DNA from: Candidatus Obscuribacter sp.
GTDB taxonomy: Bacteria > Cyanobacteriota > Vampirovibrionia > Obscuribacterales > Obscuribacteraceae
DNA: 64,000 nt
Reading direction: 5' to 3'
NCBI GenBank assembly: GCA_016718315.1
Contig: JADKDV010000003.1
Span: 372,001 to 436,000 of the forward strand
Shown in pieces: positions 48,526 through 58,023 of the stretch. The notes beneath the pieces are model-generated. The model made no database searches. It was not told the DNA's origin and saw nothing but the letters and a program-made list of their open reading frames with translations. A program made the position numbers and the translations under genes. Within the stretch, counting starts at the first letter, position 1, and every line of letters starts with the position of its first letter.

Positions 48526-48849
48526 TCAATTGTCTTGGTCTGCTCTTTTTTTAGTGCGTGCTACTTCGAGCATTTCTAAGGAGCGGTCAACACCGGTAAA
48601 ATTAAAATTGAGACGTTCCGCTAGTGGAATCGTAAAGAAGCCTGTGCCGCAGCCAAGGTCCAGTAATTTGCCATTTTTGACGCTACTAGTATGGCTATTT
48701 ATCAGTCTGGCGATATGTTCTACCCTGACTGGGTCCGGGTCTTTGCGACCTTGCTCAAAAGAGCGCGCAATCTGGTCGCTATAGGCAATGGTGACTTGGG
48801 TGTTTTTGGAGTTCAGAGCGGTATTTATGGATTTGGCCACTGTCGCCAT
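48526..48849 (-). CDS. Class I SAM methyltransferase, N-terminal part
   Basis: ATG 48849 is preceded by AAGGAGATTGCTT, an excellent ribosome binding site, so the longer frame from 48915 is not needed. The protein opens ATVAKSINTALNS and carries the SAM-binding glycine loop in LLDLGCGTGFFTIPLAE and the acidic motif II Asp in FNFTGVDRSLEML. It goes out of frame at the A7/T7 run (48546-48552) and stops soon after (RADQDN). Reading A6 instead restores the link to 48024-48521. The true gene is therefore 48024-48849, 826 nt, which is 3n+1. Confidence 0.7.
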   Translation of the reverse strand: MATVAKSINTALNSKNTQVTIAYSDQIARSFEQGRKDPDPVRVEHIARLINSHTSSVKNGKLLDLGCGTGFFTIPLAERLNFNFTGVDRSLEMLEVARTKKRADQDN

Positions 48850-48996
48850 AAGCAATCTCCTTGTGTAATTCCACTCTCTTGGTTTTGCTTTACTACGATT
48901 ACTTATGTGAGGCAACTAAGCAATGTGTGATTTACGTAGTCGGAGCTTTTGCTCAGTGCGATAAACTAGCTTTGCTCACCCTGACTGGAATAAGAG

Positions 48997-50496
48997 ATGC
49001 CAAGCTTTTACCTTAAATCTGAACTATTGCGCCCACTGGGCAGACTGTCTTTGCCAATTATGGCAATTCTGGTAAGTAGTCCCTTTTTTGCCCAACGGGC
49101 CAGCGCTGTTGAAGAGTTATCGGGGGGCGTGCGCTATGACGATGCCTCAGTCGAGGCTAATTTGAACAACGGCGACTATGATGCCGCTATTAGTTTATTG
49201 CAGCGCCGCGTCAAAGAGAGTGGCAAAGGTCAGACCATCAAAGAGGCGTATTTGCATACAGCTTTGATGGAGTCCTTGCTCTGGCAGGGGCGTATATCCG
49301 AAGCTCAAAACGAAGCTAAGAAGACCCAGGTACTGGTTGACACTGTGGTGGCCCAGGCCCGCGGGCAAGCTGATCAAATCAACGCTCTGGAGCTTAAGAC
49401 TAGATTTCTCGATACTTTGTCCTGGATTTATGAGGCCCTCAGCCAGGATGTCAAAAGTCAGGCGGCCCTTGATGAAGCAATCAAGCTTTTGCGCGAGCAA
49501 AGAGAACTAGACAGACAGACCTGGCGCTTGATTGATTGTCTGGCCCACAAAGCCAGTCTGGTTGCTCAATCTGGTGACAATGACCAGGCCAGACAGTTAT
49601 TAGAAGAAGCTATCACCTATGTACCTGGCTCCAAATCAGTATCGGCTTTTACTGTTGCTGATGTCGAAGAAGCTCTAGGTGGTGTGCTTTACAAGCTGGG
49701 ACGTAGCGACGAAGCGCAAAAGCATTTTGCCAGGGCCGTGGACCTCAAAAAAAATAGCGATGCCCTTTTGCACCGCTTTGCTCCACATGCTTACTGGTTG
49801 TCTCCTACCTACAGATATGTACAGGGCTCAAAATGGTCCAGTCAGGATTTTGTCGGTGGGCTTGAGCACAAACGCATTGATGTCGGTATGGCAGTGGTCG
49901 AGGCCTATCTACAAAAGGATAAAGCAGCGTCCTCACGGGCCATCCGTGTCGGCGTGACTGTCACCAATCGTACAAATAATACTTTGCAGTTTTTGCCGCG
50001 CAAACCTGAGTTGTTTTTGCTCAACCCTAAAATTGTCATCGGTAAAGTGCTGGATGCTGCCAGTTTAGCCAGTATGGTGGAGACCAAGACCACCAAAAAA
50101 GCTGAGTCTCTACGCAATGATGGTCGCAACGCCACTCGCACAATTACGACTTATTATCCCAATCCTTACCGCAATTGGAATAACAATGGACGGGGGCGTC
50201 AGGGATTTTTCCGGTCGCTTTTGAGTGATTCGCAAAATACAGGCACCACTCAAGTACCGGACTTCCAGGCTGAGCAAATAGCAATGCAAAAAGCACAGCA
50301 GATAGAAGAAGAAGGTCGTGCTCTGGCTGAAGAAATTCGTACTGAAGGAGTCGGTCCCTGCAATATTGCGCCGCAAAGCAAACTTAATGGCTTTCTGTTT
50401 TTTGAGATGAAGGTACCGCGCAATGCCGGGCAGATGATGTTTAAGCTGCCAATTGGTGACGCGCAGTTTGAATTTAGATTTGATAAATTGCCCTAG
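48997..50496 (+). CDS. Secreted TPR-repeat protein, large
   Basis: A 499-residue protein from ATG 48997 (AAGAG upstream). The signal peptide ends near ASAVEEL. Residues about 50-250 hold TPR-like repeats: LNNGDYDAAISLLQRRVKES, HTALMESLLWQGRISEAQNEA, LARQLLEEAITYVPG-type units and EALGGVLYKLGRSDEAQKHF. The C-terminal half has a beta domain (AIRVGVTVTNRTNNTLQF) interrupted by a Pro/Asn/Arg-rich loop (YYPNPYRNWNNNGRGRQ) and a coiled coil. It is a periplasmic or surface scaffold by class; the partner is unknown. It converges with the kinase, 1 nt from its stop. Confidence 0.75.
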   Translation: MPSFYLKSELLRPLGRLSLPIMAILVSSPFFAQRASAVEELSGGVRYDDASVEANLNNGDYDAAISLLQRRVKESGKGQTIKEAYLHTALMESLLWQGRISEAQNEAKKTQVLVDTVVAQARGQADQINALELKTRFLDTLSWIYEALSQDVKSQAALDEAIKLLREQRELDRQTWRLIDCLAHKASLVAQSGDNDQARQLLEEAITYVPGSKSVSAFTVADVEEALGGVLYKLGRSDEAQKHFARAVDLKKNSDALLHRFAPHAYWLSPTYRYVQGSKWSSQDFVGGLEHKRIDVGMAVVEAYLQKDKAASSRAIRVGVTVTNRTNNTLQFLPRKPELFLLNPKIVIGKVLDAASLASMVETKTTKKAESLRNDGRNATRTITTYYPNPYRNWNNNGRGRQGFFRSLLSDSQNTGTTQVPDFQAEQIAMQKAQQIEEEGRALAEEIRTEGVGPCNIAPQSKLNGFLFFEMKVPRNAGQMMFKLPIGDAQFEFRFDKLP

Positions 50497-50497
50497 T

Positions 50498-51748
50498 CTA
50501 GGGCTTTTTGAAGCGGTTTAAAAAGCGCTCAATGAAGTTGGGCGCTTTTTTGTTGATTTTTACTTCAGGACTTTTGGCTTTAATCTCTTCGATTTGTTTT
50601 GCGATTTTGAGGCTTTTTTGTACTGGATCTTTGTCCCGTTTTTTGATTGCTTTACCATCTCTATAGGCAATCAAGGCATCTTTTAAGTCTTTGGCACTGG
50701 CAAAACGATTGGCGATATTTTTTTGCAGCAAAGTCATGACGATGTCGCTTAATGCGACGGGGATGTCGAGATCGATAAAGCGCTCATGAAGGTTTTTGGG
50801 TTCTTCTGATACTTGCTTAAACGCCAGTCTCACTGGGTTAGATGACGTCAATGGCAGTTTGCCTGAAAGGCTCTCGTACATAACGCAGCCCAGAGAATAT
50901 AAATCAGAAGATGATGTGAGGCGCTCACCCAGGCATTGCTCAGGGCTCATATAACTGGGGTTGCCAAACTCCTCGCCATCGGGGGTCATGTAGCGGGTTT
51001 CTCTACCTGGATTGGGTAAGGCCTTTGCTACACCCAGATCTGACAATTTGACATAGTCACCACCGCTGGTGGCTGGTAATAAATAAATGTTAGATGGTTT
51101 GAGGTCGCGGTGTAGCAGTCCTTTTTCGTGAGCGTGTTGTAGAGCGTCACAAATTTGAATCGTGATGTCTACTACCCTTGGTACATCCAAAAAGCCTTCG
51201 TTGGAGATTATTTCGGCCAGGGATGGACCTGCTAAAAAGTCCATGACCAGGTATGGATAGCCGGTTTTGGCTGTGCCAAATTCATAGACAGCGGCAATAT
51301 TTGGATGCGAGATTTCTTTTGCTCTCTGGACTTCTTGCTCCAGTCTCTTAAAAGTACGTCTGTTTTCAAAGAGATTGCGGTCAAAGATTTTGACGGCAAA
51401 AAAGTTCTCCGCATGATTGGATTTTGCTTGATAGACGTAGGCCAGGGAGCCTTTGCCAATGCGCTCTAAAAATGTAAAACCACGCTCGGCAAGCTCTTTT
51501 ACTTCGACAGCAGGATTAAAGCTCTGGGCTGGCTCTTTGTCTGGCTCTAATTCTTTCTTGGGGACGGGTAAATCTCCGTCAGTTTTTTTTTGACGCGCCT
51601 CTGCCAGCGATTGCTTGAGGGCACAATTGCAAAAGCCCGGCCGATTAAGCCGGGCTTGAGTTGTACTGGCGCTATGAGGAAAAATCGGCTTACCGCATTG
51701 GTCGCAAACTTCTCTGAGAATAGTTTTGCCAATATCGGAATCGGTCAA
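50498..51748 (-). CDS. Hanks-type Ser/Thr protein kinase with an N-terminal Cys cluster
   Basis: The 416-residue form starts at TTG 51748, two nucleotides past the upp stop. The frame stays open to 51838 but that part lies inside upp, out of frame with it, so I reject it. Residues about 10-50 contain CDQCGKPIFPHS and GFCNCAL, a likely zinc ribbon. The kinase domain (about 90-350) has the glycine loop GKGSLAYVYQAKS, the VAIK-type Lys in FFAVKIFDRN, HRDLKPSNIYLL, DLGVAKAL and YMSPEQCLGERL. The C-terminus is basic (KKRDKDPVQKSLK, NFIERFLNRFKKP). There is no membrane helix, unlike most bacterial PknB-type kinases. Coupling to upp is likely coincidental. Confidence 0.88.
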   Translation of the reverse strand: MTDSDIGKTILREVCDQCGKPIFPHSASTTQARLNRPGFCNCALKQSLAEARQKKTDGDLPVPKKELEPDKEPAQSFNPAVEVKELAERGFTFLERIGKGSLAYVYQAKSNHAENFFAVKIFDRNLFENRRTFKRLEQEVQRAKEISHPNIAAVYEFGTAKTGYPYLVMDFLAGPSLAEIISNEGFLDVPRVVDITIQICDALQHAHEKGLLHRDLKPSNIYLLPATSGGDYVKLSDLGVAKALPNPGRETRYMTPDGEEFGNPSYMSPEQCLGERLTSSSDLYSLGCVMYESLSGKLPLTSSNPVRLAFKQVSEEPKNLHERFIDLDIPVALSDIVMTLLQKNIANRFASAKDLKDALIAYRDGKAIKKRDKDPVQKSLKIAKQIEEIKAKSPEVKINKKAPNFIERFLNRFKKP

Positions 51749-51750
51749 TT

Positions 51751-52389
51751 TTATGTACCAAAAATACGGTCGCCAGCATCTCCCAGACCGGGCACGATAT
51801 AACCGTGTTCGTTGAGGTTGCTGTCTACCGAGCCGCAAGTGATTTGCACATCAGGAAATACTGAATGTACTTTTTTGATGCCTTCGGGAGCGGCAACAAA
51901 TGAGACCAACTGAATGGTTTTGACATTGAGTTTTTTGAATAGCTCAATGGCTGCTACGGCTGAGCCACCAGTGGCAAGCATCGGATCAAGCACGATAACA
52001 CGTGAATCAGATGGCAGTGACTCTGGCAGTTTGGCGTAATAGGACTGAGCTTGCAGAGTGGCTTCGTCTCTTTTGAGACCGACGTGATAGATACGTGCTG
52101 CTGGCAATATTTTTTGTGCCGCTTCAGCCATTATTAGTCCGGCTCTCAGGACTGGGGCGAGGATGACATAGTCCGATAATGCCTGTCCTTTAGCTGGACC
52201 CACTGGTGTTTCCACTCCCACTTCGCGGAAGTTGATAAAGCGAGCGGCTTCGTAGACTAGATATTCAGAAAGACTCAATGAATAGCGTCTGAATTTGTGC
52301 GGCGCGGTTTGATAGTCGCGCAGTCTGGTGAGCAAATGTTGCACCACAGGATGTTCAATGACCTGTACTTTGTTGTCTACCGCGATCAT
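51751..52389 (-). CDS. upp: Uracil phosphoribosyltransferase
   Basis: A salvage enzyme that makes UMP from uracil and PRPP, 212 residues. The opening VQVIEHPVVQHLLTRLRDYQT is typical; PRPP binding is in VIVLDPMLATGGSAVAAI, uracil binding at the C-terminal segment ITCGSVDSNLNEHGYIVPGLGDAGDR. The start is ATG 52389 with AGGAGG-like AGGAATTG placed upstream. It follows dxr by 69 nt on the same strand, and the kinase begins right after its stop. The length and motifs are fully normal. Confidence 0.96.
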   Translation of the reverse strand: MIAVDNKVQVIEHPVVQHLLTRLRDYQTAPHKFRRYSLSLSEYLVYEAARFINFREVGVETPVGPAKGQALSDYVILAPVLRAGLIMAEAAQKILPAARIYHVGLKRDEATLQAQSYYAKLPESLPSDSRVIVLDPMLATGGSAVAAIELFKKLNVKTIQLVSFVAAPEGIKKVHSVFPDVQITCGSVDSNLNEHGYIVPGLGDAGDRIFGT

Positions 52390-52458
52390 TCAATTCCTCC
52401 TGGAATTTAGTCCATCAAGTCTCAAAGCAATCTTTGAGTGATTTTTGCTGCTTTGCCT

Positions 52459-53637
52459 TTAAGCAGTGAGTGTAAGCAATGCCTGCCGCCTGGCCCACTG
52501 ATCAGCGTCTAGTATATCCTCCAGACAGGGAGCTTTGATTGGCTTATGTTCACCTAACACCCTGGCAATAATTCTGGCTATGTCGCTAAAGCCGATTTGT
52601 CCTTTTAAAAACGAATCCACAGCCACTTCATTGGCGGCATTGAGCACACAGGCTCTGGAATCGTCTGAGCTTGCTACCTCTTTAGCCAGTTGCAAGCAGG
52701 GAAATCTTTGTAAATCAGGTTCTTCAAATGTAAGTGTACCGAGGCTGGCTAAATCCAGTCTAGGTACTCGGCTGGAGGCTATACGCTGAGGATAAAAGAG
52801 AGCGTAATGGATGGGCAGACGCATGTCCGGTTTGCCCATCTGTCCCACAATTGAGCCGTCCACAAACTCGACAGCACTGTGCAAAATAGATTGTGGATGG
52901 ATTACTACCTTGATTTTGCTTTCTGGCACCCCAAAGAGCCAACGTGCCTCAATTATTTCCAGACCTTTATTCATTAAAGTCGCTGAGTCTATGGTGATTT
53001 TAGCCCCCATAGACCAGTTCGGGTGCTTGAGCGCGTCAGCCAGTGTGGCTTTTTCCATTGCTTCTTGGGTCCATGTGCGAAATGGTCCACCCGATCCTGT
53101 AAGTAAAATGCGGTCTATTTCTTCTGCACTGCGCCCACGCAAAATGCTGCCTTCAAGTGATTGAAAAATGGCTGAATGCTCTGAGTCCACCGGCACGATC
53201 ATGGCTTTGTGAGTGGAGGCGAGCTCTTGCACTAGATGACCGGCAGCTACCATTGTTTCTTTGTTAGCTAGAGCAATGCGTTTGCCCTTTTTGATTGCCT
53301 GCAACGTCGGTTTGACGCCCAAAAATCCCACTACAGCTGTGACTACAGTTTCGCCGTCGCTTTCAGCGCAGGCAATTAGTCCCTCATCACCAGGAATAAT
53401 CTGCAATTTTTGACTTGTGGCAGCGGGCAAAAGTTCTTTTAGTTTTGCTCTTGCTGCTTCGTCTGGCACCCCGACTATTTGCGGCTCAAATTCAGTGATT
53501 TGCTGGGCTAGCATATCGAGCCGGCTAGCACCTGCTGCCAGAGCTATTACTCTGACGCTCTCTTTGTGCGCCCGGGCGATGTCCAGAGTCTGGCTGCCAA
53601 TGGAGCCGGTTGAGCCTATGATGCTGATTGTTTTCAT
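52459..53637 (-). CDS. dxr: 1-deoxy-D-xylulose 5-phosphate reductoisomerase
   Basis: The second step of the MEP isoprenoid pathway (DXP to MEP, NADPH). I chose ATG 53637, which gives the family start MKTISIIGSTGSIGSQTL with the NADPH loop; the GTG-like frame open to 53697 adds 20 odd residues. The metal and substrate motifs are intact: VPVDSEHSAIFQ, the long catalytic loop LTGSGGPFRTW and HPNWSMGAKITIDSATLMNKGLE. 392 residues is normal. The presence of Dxr means isoprenoids come from MEP and not mevalonate. The 280 nt upstream (53638-53917) hold no gene. Confidence 0.96.
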   Translation of the reverse strand: MKTISIIGSTGSIGSQTLDIARAHKESVRVIALAAGASRLDMLAQQITEFEPQIVGVPDEAARAKLKELLPAATSQKLQIIPGDEGLIACAESDGETVVTAVVGFLGVKPTLQAIKKGKRIALANKETMVAAGHLVQELASTHKAMIVPVDSEHSAIFQSLEGSILRGRSAEEIDRILLTGSGGPFRTWTQEAMEKATLADALKHPNWSMGAKITIDSATLMNKGLEIIEARWLFGVPESKIKVVIHPQSILHSAVEFVDGSIVGQMGKPDMRLPIHYALFYPQRIASSRVPRLDLASLGTLTFEEPDLQRFPCLQLAKEVASSDDSRACVLNAANEVAVDSFLKGQIGFSDIARIIARVLGEHKPIKAPCLEDILDADQWARRQALLTLTA

Positions 53638-53917
53638 GTAATGAACGCCACTTTGAAGTTGATTTTGATTGCAGTTGCCTGATATTGGCTTTATCAATAA
53701 GCTTAGAGAGGCACTCTCTCTTTTTCGTTTAATCTGATTTGCCTGACAGCTGTGTAAAGCTCAAAATTAAATCTGTTTGACAGCCAAAAGCGTCATCAGT
53801 TGCCTGTTTGCCAGCGCAAAAAGGGCGAAACGCAGCAGCAATATTTCTTAACAATACTATTGTTACAATCGCATAGATTTTAAAAAGAGACCTGCCGCGG
53901 TCACTTAAAAATCGCTA

Positions 53918-55114
53918 TTAAAATTTATTTGGTGGCATATATGGTGGCAGTTGCATCTTTGGCAATGCATCTCTATCGATCATGCCTTTAATCAGACGCA
54001 GTGATGCTTCGCGGTAGTTTGCCTGGTCACCACTACCGCCCCAAAAGGCATAGTAGCCGTTGCGATTGCCGCGTGGATCCCAGTAAGGATTAAAGGGCAT
54101 CATTGGCATAAAAGCATTGCCCTGACGCTTCATACCAGATCTCTCAAGGGTAGTATCAGAGCCATCACGGGCAGCGTGATTGAGCGAGATGGCATCATTT
54201 AGCTTGCCGGTGATGTATTCGTTTTTGAGGTTAATTGGTGCGCCACTGATTGCTTGATCGGTGACATTGCGCATGGCTTGACCGACATAGACATCGGCTA
54301 ACCAGATCTTGAGATATGGATTGTCCGATGTTTTAACGGCATCGCGCAGTGTTACTTCCAGTGAGTTGAGTGCTTGATTGGACTGACTGCCCATGCCCAG
54401 GAAGTATTTATAGGCTGTGTTGGCACCGTCGCGTGCTGGGTCCGAGCGTCTATCAAAGTTAAAAAAGCCGCCAAAACCCTGGCTTTGCGCTATGGTCTTT
54501 TTGGAGATGTCCTGGTCGTAAGCAATCATTATTTGCTGACGCAGTTCATTCATATCTTTGACGCCTTTTGATTCGAGCGTCGTCACATTGTTGGGAATGT
54601 AGTGTTTTTCGATGGGCTTGCCATCATTAAAGTAGAAATAAAAACCATTAGAGTCCACCCAGGGAGTAATAGTCACGCCTTGCGGTACATCTTTGATTTT
54701 TATGCCGTCAAAATCGCGCTGATTGTTGCGACTGACATTTTCGAGTTTGCGATTAAATTGAGGGTCGTTATATGAAAGCTCTAGAGTGCGATTAAAAATT
54801 TGCAGCTCAGGCTTATCAGCTCTGTCCCCGCTCGCCTGTCTATTATCAGCTGGTTTGGCTGCTTCCACTGGTCTGGCTGTTTCGACCGGTTTATTTGCCG
54901 GAGCAGTCTCTGGCCGTACTTGAGTGGTTTCTGGTTTGGCAACCGGTTGCCCAGGACTCGTCTGCCTGCCCGCTAGAGGGTCACCGGTCTCAGCCCTGGG
55001 ACCAGCTGGCTTGATACCAAAGGCCTGGTCAAAGTCTGGCTCTGGTAAAGCCTTCTTTTGTGGTTCGCGGGACACATCAGCCACTTCGGCTTCCTCTTGG
55101 TAGATCACCAGCAA
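53918..55114 (-). CDS. Hypothetical protein with Pro/Ala/Glu-rich N-terminus
   Basis: The frame gives 398 residues from a TTG at 55114 with no ribosome binding site. Residues about 15-105 are disordered and Pro/Ala/Lys-rich (AKPETTQVRPETAPANKP). A compact region (about 105-300) follows with LSYNDPQFNRKLENVSRNN, FYFYFNDGKPIEKHYIP and IKLWLADVYVGQAM-like segments, ending in PYMPPNKF. No family is recognised. The frame remains open upstream of 55114 (reading RYWEYKLLVIYQEEAEV) to a G5 run at 55140-55144; a frame break there would add about 25 residues of protein-like sequence (PEPAVIKRKVLRDNHID), so the true N-terminus is uncertain. Confidence 0.6.
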   Translation of the reverse strand: MLVIYQEEAEVADVSREPQKKALPEPDFDQAFGIKPAGPRAETGDPLAGRQTSPGQPVAKPETTQVRPETAPANKPVETARPVEAAKPADNRQASGDRADKPELQIFNRTLELSYNDPQFNRKLENVSRNNQRDFDGIKIKDVPQGVTITPWVDSNGFYFYFNDGKPIEKHYIPNNVTTLESKGVKDMNELRQQIMIAYDQDISKKTIAQSQGFGGFFNFDRRSDPARDGANTAYKYFLGMGSQSNQALNSLEVTLRDAVKTSDNPYLKIWLADVYVGQAMRNVTDQAISGAPINLKNEYITGKLNDAISLNHAARDGSDTTLERSGMKRQGNAFMPMMPFNPYWDPRGNRNGYYAFWGGSGDQANYREASLRLIKGMIDRDALPKMQLPPYMPPNKF

Positions 55115-55353
55115 TTTATATTCCCAATATCTGCTTTTGCCCCCACGCAGTCAATGTGGTTATCACGTAGCACTTTGCGCTTGATAACCGCGGGCTCTGG
55201 CAATTGCCCATTTTTATTGGTAGTTTTTGTCTCTGGCTAGATCGTCTGATTGCATTAATGGTTTTAACTGGTCTGGCTAAATCTTCCGACTTGACCGTTA
55301 GTCTTTTGTCGTTGTGAGCAACTCTTTCAATTTAAGTAAAGGACAAATCCAAT

Positions 55354-55944
55354 ATGCGTTTCATCCCTTTAAGCTTGATTACTCTTGTCAGTCTATCGGC
55401 ATTTGCTTTTGCCCCAGCTCGGGCTGGTGAGGCGGAGGACTCAGTCAACAAGTTCTTTCTTGATTATCAGAGTCGCGTCCGCGCCGCCAAGGATATGACC
55501 GAGCTTACTCCTTATCTCTCAAAAAACCGCGTCGAGCAGATTACTCATGACCGAGCCAAGCTGCCACCAGCCGAGTTTAAGATGATGTTTGAGATGATCA
55601 AAATGATGATTCCCAGCAAATGCCAAATAGTCAAAACTGAAATCAAAGGCGAAGATTGCAATATTCAGTGCACTGCTGATGGCTCTGCCGACCCTATCTT
55701 TGGTGACATGAATAAATCAGGTAAGACCAAAGAAACCACCACCGGCAATATCCATTTAGTCAAAGAGGGCGGTAACTGGAAGTTAGAAAAGGAAAGCTGG
55801 AAATCATCAATCGTTAGCTCTGATGGCGCCACAGCTCCTGAAGATAGTAGTGCTACCTCAGCTTCTGCTCCAAATAGTAGTACCGTAAATGGTGTCACGG
55901 TTACTGGCGGTGAGGTTATCGCTAAACCTGACAGTATCAAATAG
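55354..55944 (+). CDS. Secreted hypothetical protein
   Basis: A 196-residue protein from ATG 55354 (AAAGGACAAATCCA upstream). The signal peptide (LITLVSLSAFAFAPARA) is followed by a small domain: helices VNKFFLDYQSRVRAAKDM and LTPYLSKNRVEQI, then a strand pair with IVKTEIKGEDCNIQCTADGS and NIHLVKEGGNWKLEKESW. This helix-then-sheet layout recalls NTF2-like/DUF4878 lipoprotein domains. Two cysteines may pair. A Ser/Ala/Thr-rich tail ends it. The function is unknown. It has a shared bidirectional terminator with thrS. Confidence 0.7.
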   Translation: MRFIPLSLITLVSLSAFAFAPARAGEAEDSVNKFFLDYQSRVRAAKDMTELTPYLSKNRVEQITHDRAKLPPAEFKMMFEMIKMMIPSKCQIVKTEIKGEDCNIQCTADGSADPIFGDMNKSGKTKETTTGNIHLVKEGGNWKLEKESWKSSIVSSDGATAPEDSSATSASAPNSSTVNGVTVTGGEVIAKPDSIK

Positions 55945-56009
55945 CATCTAATAAGTGATCTTGGTTAGCAACGTTGTGCTTGATTGTCACCGTATTTTGA
56001 TTAGCAAAA

Positions 56010-56046
56010 CTAAAGAGGGCAGTGCACTGGCACTGCCCTCTTTTAA
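56010..56046. terminator. Bidirectional rho-independent terminator (55354 gene / thrS)
   Basis: A perfect 12-bp stem, AGAGGGCAGTGC / GCACTGCCCTCT, with loop ACTG is followed by TTTT on the plus strand; the minus strand reads out into TTTAGTTTTG. Confidence 0.88.
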
Positions 56047-56064
56047 CTAGCGCTTATGCTCTGA

Positions 56065-58023
56065 CTAGTTGTTTTCTTTGTTGGCGATTTCCTGTTTCAG
56101 TTTTTCGGCTAGAGCCTCTACTGTCATGGTGCCAAGATTGCCTTGACGACGATGTCTTATGGCGACAACATTGTCTTCGACTTCTTTATCGCCAATCACC
56201 ACCATATAAGGCACTTGCTGCATCTGTGCTTCACGGATGCGGTAATTGACTGTTTCAGAGCGCTCATCGAGATGGACTCTCATGTCCATTGCTTTGAGTT
56301 TTGCTTCCACAGCTTTAGCCACTTCCAGATGCCTATCCGAGATGGGCAGCACACTGACTTGTGTTGGTGCCAGCCATAGCGGGAAGGCGCCAGCATAGTG
56401 CTCAATTAAACCGCCACAGAATCTTTCCATAGAGCCCAGTACGGCTCTATGGACCATGATGGCATTGTGTTTGTTGCCGTCTTCGCCGATATAGTTCACA
56501 CCAAAGCGACCGGGCAAGTTGAGGTCGACCTGTACAGTCGGTCCCTGCCATTCGCGGCCAATGGCGTCAAAGAGTTTGACGTCGATTTTGGGCGCATAAA
56601 AGGCACCGCCACCTTCGTCCACTTCATAAGGCATGCCACGTTTTTTCATGGCGCCTTCCAGGGCGTTAGTTGCTCTTTCCCACTCTTCATCGCTGCCCAT
56701 GCTGTTTGTTGGCTTGGTAGCTAGATAAGCTTTGTAGGTGTAACCAAAAGTAGTCATCAATGTCTCAATCAGATCGATGATGCCTGAGATTTCGTCTTCT
56801 AGTTGTTCTGGTGTGCAAAAGATGTGTGAGTCATCTTGTGTAAATCCGCGGACACGCAGCATGCCGTGCAAAACGCCGGAGCGCTCATAACGGTAGACAG
56901 TGCCTAGTTCTGCCATGCGGATAGGCAAGTCTCTATAGCTGCGCAATTTGGAGTTGTAGATCATGATGTGACCGGGACAGTTCATTGGTTTGGCGCGGTA
57001 GGCCTGACCATCAATGTCCATTGGCGAGTACATGTTCTCGGCATAGTTTTGCAAGTGACCGCTGATTTCGTAGAGGCTTTCGCTTGCTATGTGTGGTGTA
57101 TAGACAAACTGATAGCCACGGCGTCTGTGCTCCTGGCGCCAGTAATCTTCGATGCAATCGCGCACTGTAGCTAGATTGGGATGCCAAAAGATAAGACCAG
57201 GACCGACTTCATCATGGGTCGAAAACAAATCCAGTTGTTTAGCTAATCTGCGGTGATCGCGTTTTTCTGCTTCTTCCAGTTTGTGCAAATAATCATCGAG
57301 ATCCTTTTTGCTCCAAAAGGCGGTGGCATAGATGCGTTGCAGATGCTCTTTCTTTTCGTCGCCTCTCCAGTAAGAGCCCGATGTCTTGAGCAATTTAAAG
57401 GCTTTGATAAGCCCGGTAGAAGGCAAGTGCGGTCCGCGGCAAAGGTCATTCCAGACTGTTTTGCCATCTTTGTCTTGCATCAAATACAGAGTCGGGTTGT
57501 GATCTCTGTGCTCGTTTAATAGCTCAGCTTTAAACTTTTCACCCTGACTCTCAAACTCTTTGAGCTGCACGTCAACGTCCGGGATGTCGTAGCGCACCAG
57601 GCGTTGTTTTGCCTCGGCAATCTTTTTCATTTCGCCTTCGATGGCGCTCAAATCATCTTGAGTGAGTGCATGATCTTTAATTTCAAAGTCATAAAAGAAA
57701 CCGTTATCGATATTGGGACCAATAGCGATTTTGGCCTGCGGAAAAAGCTTTTGTACAGCCTGGGCCATGACGTGAGCTGTTGAGTGTCTCAAAAGTTCGA
57801 TAGACTGAGGATCATCTGCTGTCAAAATTTTGACTTTATCGCCATCTGTAAGCGGTGCAAAGAGGTCTTTTATCTCGCCGTTGATGGTCACACCAACAGC
57901 CTTGCGATAAAGCCCTTCGCTGATTTGTTTAGCTAGATCCCCGCCGGTCTGACCGTGCTCGAGGCTTCTTGAGCTGCCGTCCGGTAGGACGACATTGATT
58001 ACTTTTGAGTCCACTTGTGACAT
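56065..58023 (-). CDS. thrS: Threonyl-tRNA synthetase
   Basis: A class II aminoacyl-tRNA synthetase, 652 residues. I place the start at ATG 58023 (SQVDSKVINVVLPDGSSR), with AAGG 8 nt upstream; the frame open to 58107 adds 28 residues without homology. The TGS domain, then the editing domain with LLRHSTAHVMAQAVQKLFP and the zinc-site Cys/His in RAKPMNCPGHIMIY, followed by motif 2 (RYERSGVLHGMLRVRGFTQDD) and the C-terminal anticodon domain are all visible. The full domain set (TGS-editing-catalytic-anticodon) is present, so editing of misacylated Ser is expected. Confidence 0.97.
   Translation of the reverse strand: MSQVDSKVINVVLPDGSSRSLEHGQTGGDLAKQISEGLYRKAVGVTINGEIKDLFAPLTDGDKVKILTADDPQSIELLRHSTAHVMAQAVQKLFPQAKIAIGPNIDNGFFYDFEIKDHALTQDDLSAIEGEMKKIAEAKQRLVRYDIPDVDVQLKEFESQGEKFKAELLNEHRDHNPTLYLMQDKDGKTVWNDLCRGPHLPSTGLIKAFKLLKTSGSYWRGDEKKEHLQRIYATAFWSKKDLDDYLHKLEEAEKRDHRRLAKQLDLFSTHDEVGPGLIFWHPNLATVRDCIEDYWRQEHRRRGYQFVYTPHIASESLYEISGHLQNYAENMYSPMDIDGQAYRAKPMNCPGHIMIYNSKLRSYRDLPIRMAELGTVYRYERSGVLHGMLRVRGFTQDDSHIFCTPEQLEDEISGIIDLIETLMTTFGYTYKAYLATKPTNSMGSDEEWERATNALEGAMKKRGMPYEVDEGGGAFYAPKIDVKLFDAIGREWQGPTVQVDLNLPGRFGVNYIGEDGNKHNAIMVHRAVLGSMERFCGGLIEHYAGAFPLWLAPTQVSVLPISDRHLEVAKAVEAKLKAMDMRVHLDERSETVNYRIREAQMQQVPYMVVIGDKEVEDNVVAIRHRRQGNLGTMTVEALAEKLKQEIANKENN

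Noticed and set aside
51749..51838. Extension of the kinase frame into upp
   Set aside because: It overlaps the well-conserved end of upp and adds basic residues with no homology; TTG 51748 directly after the upp stop is more likely.
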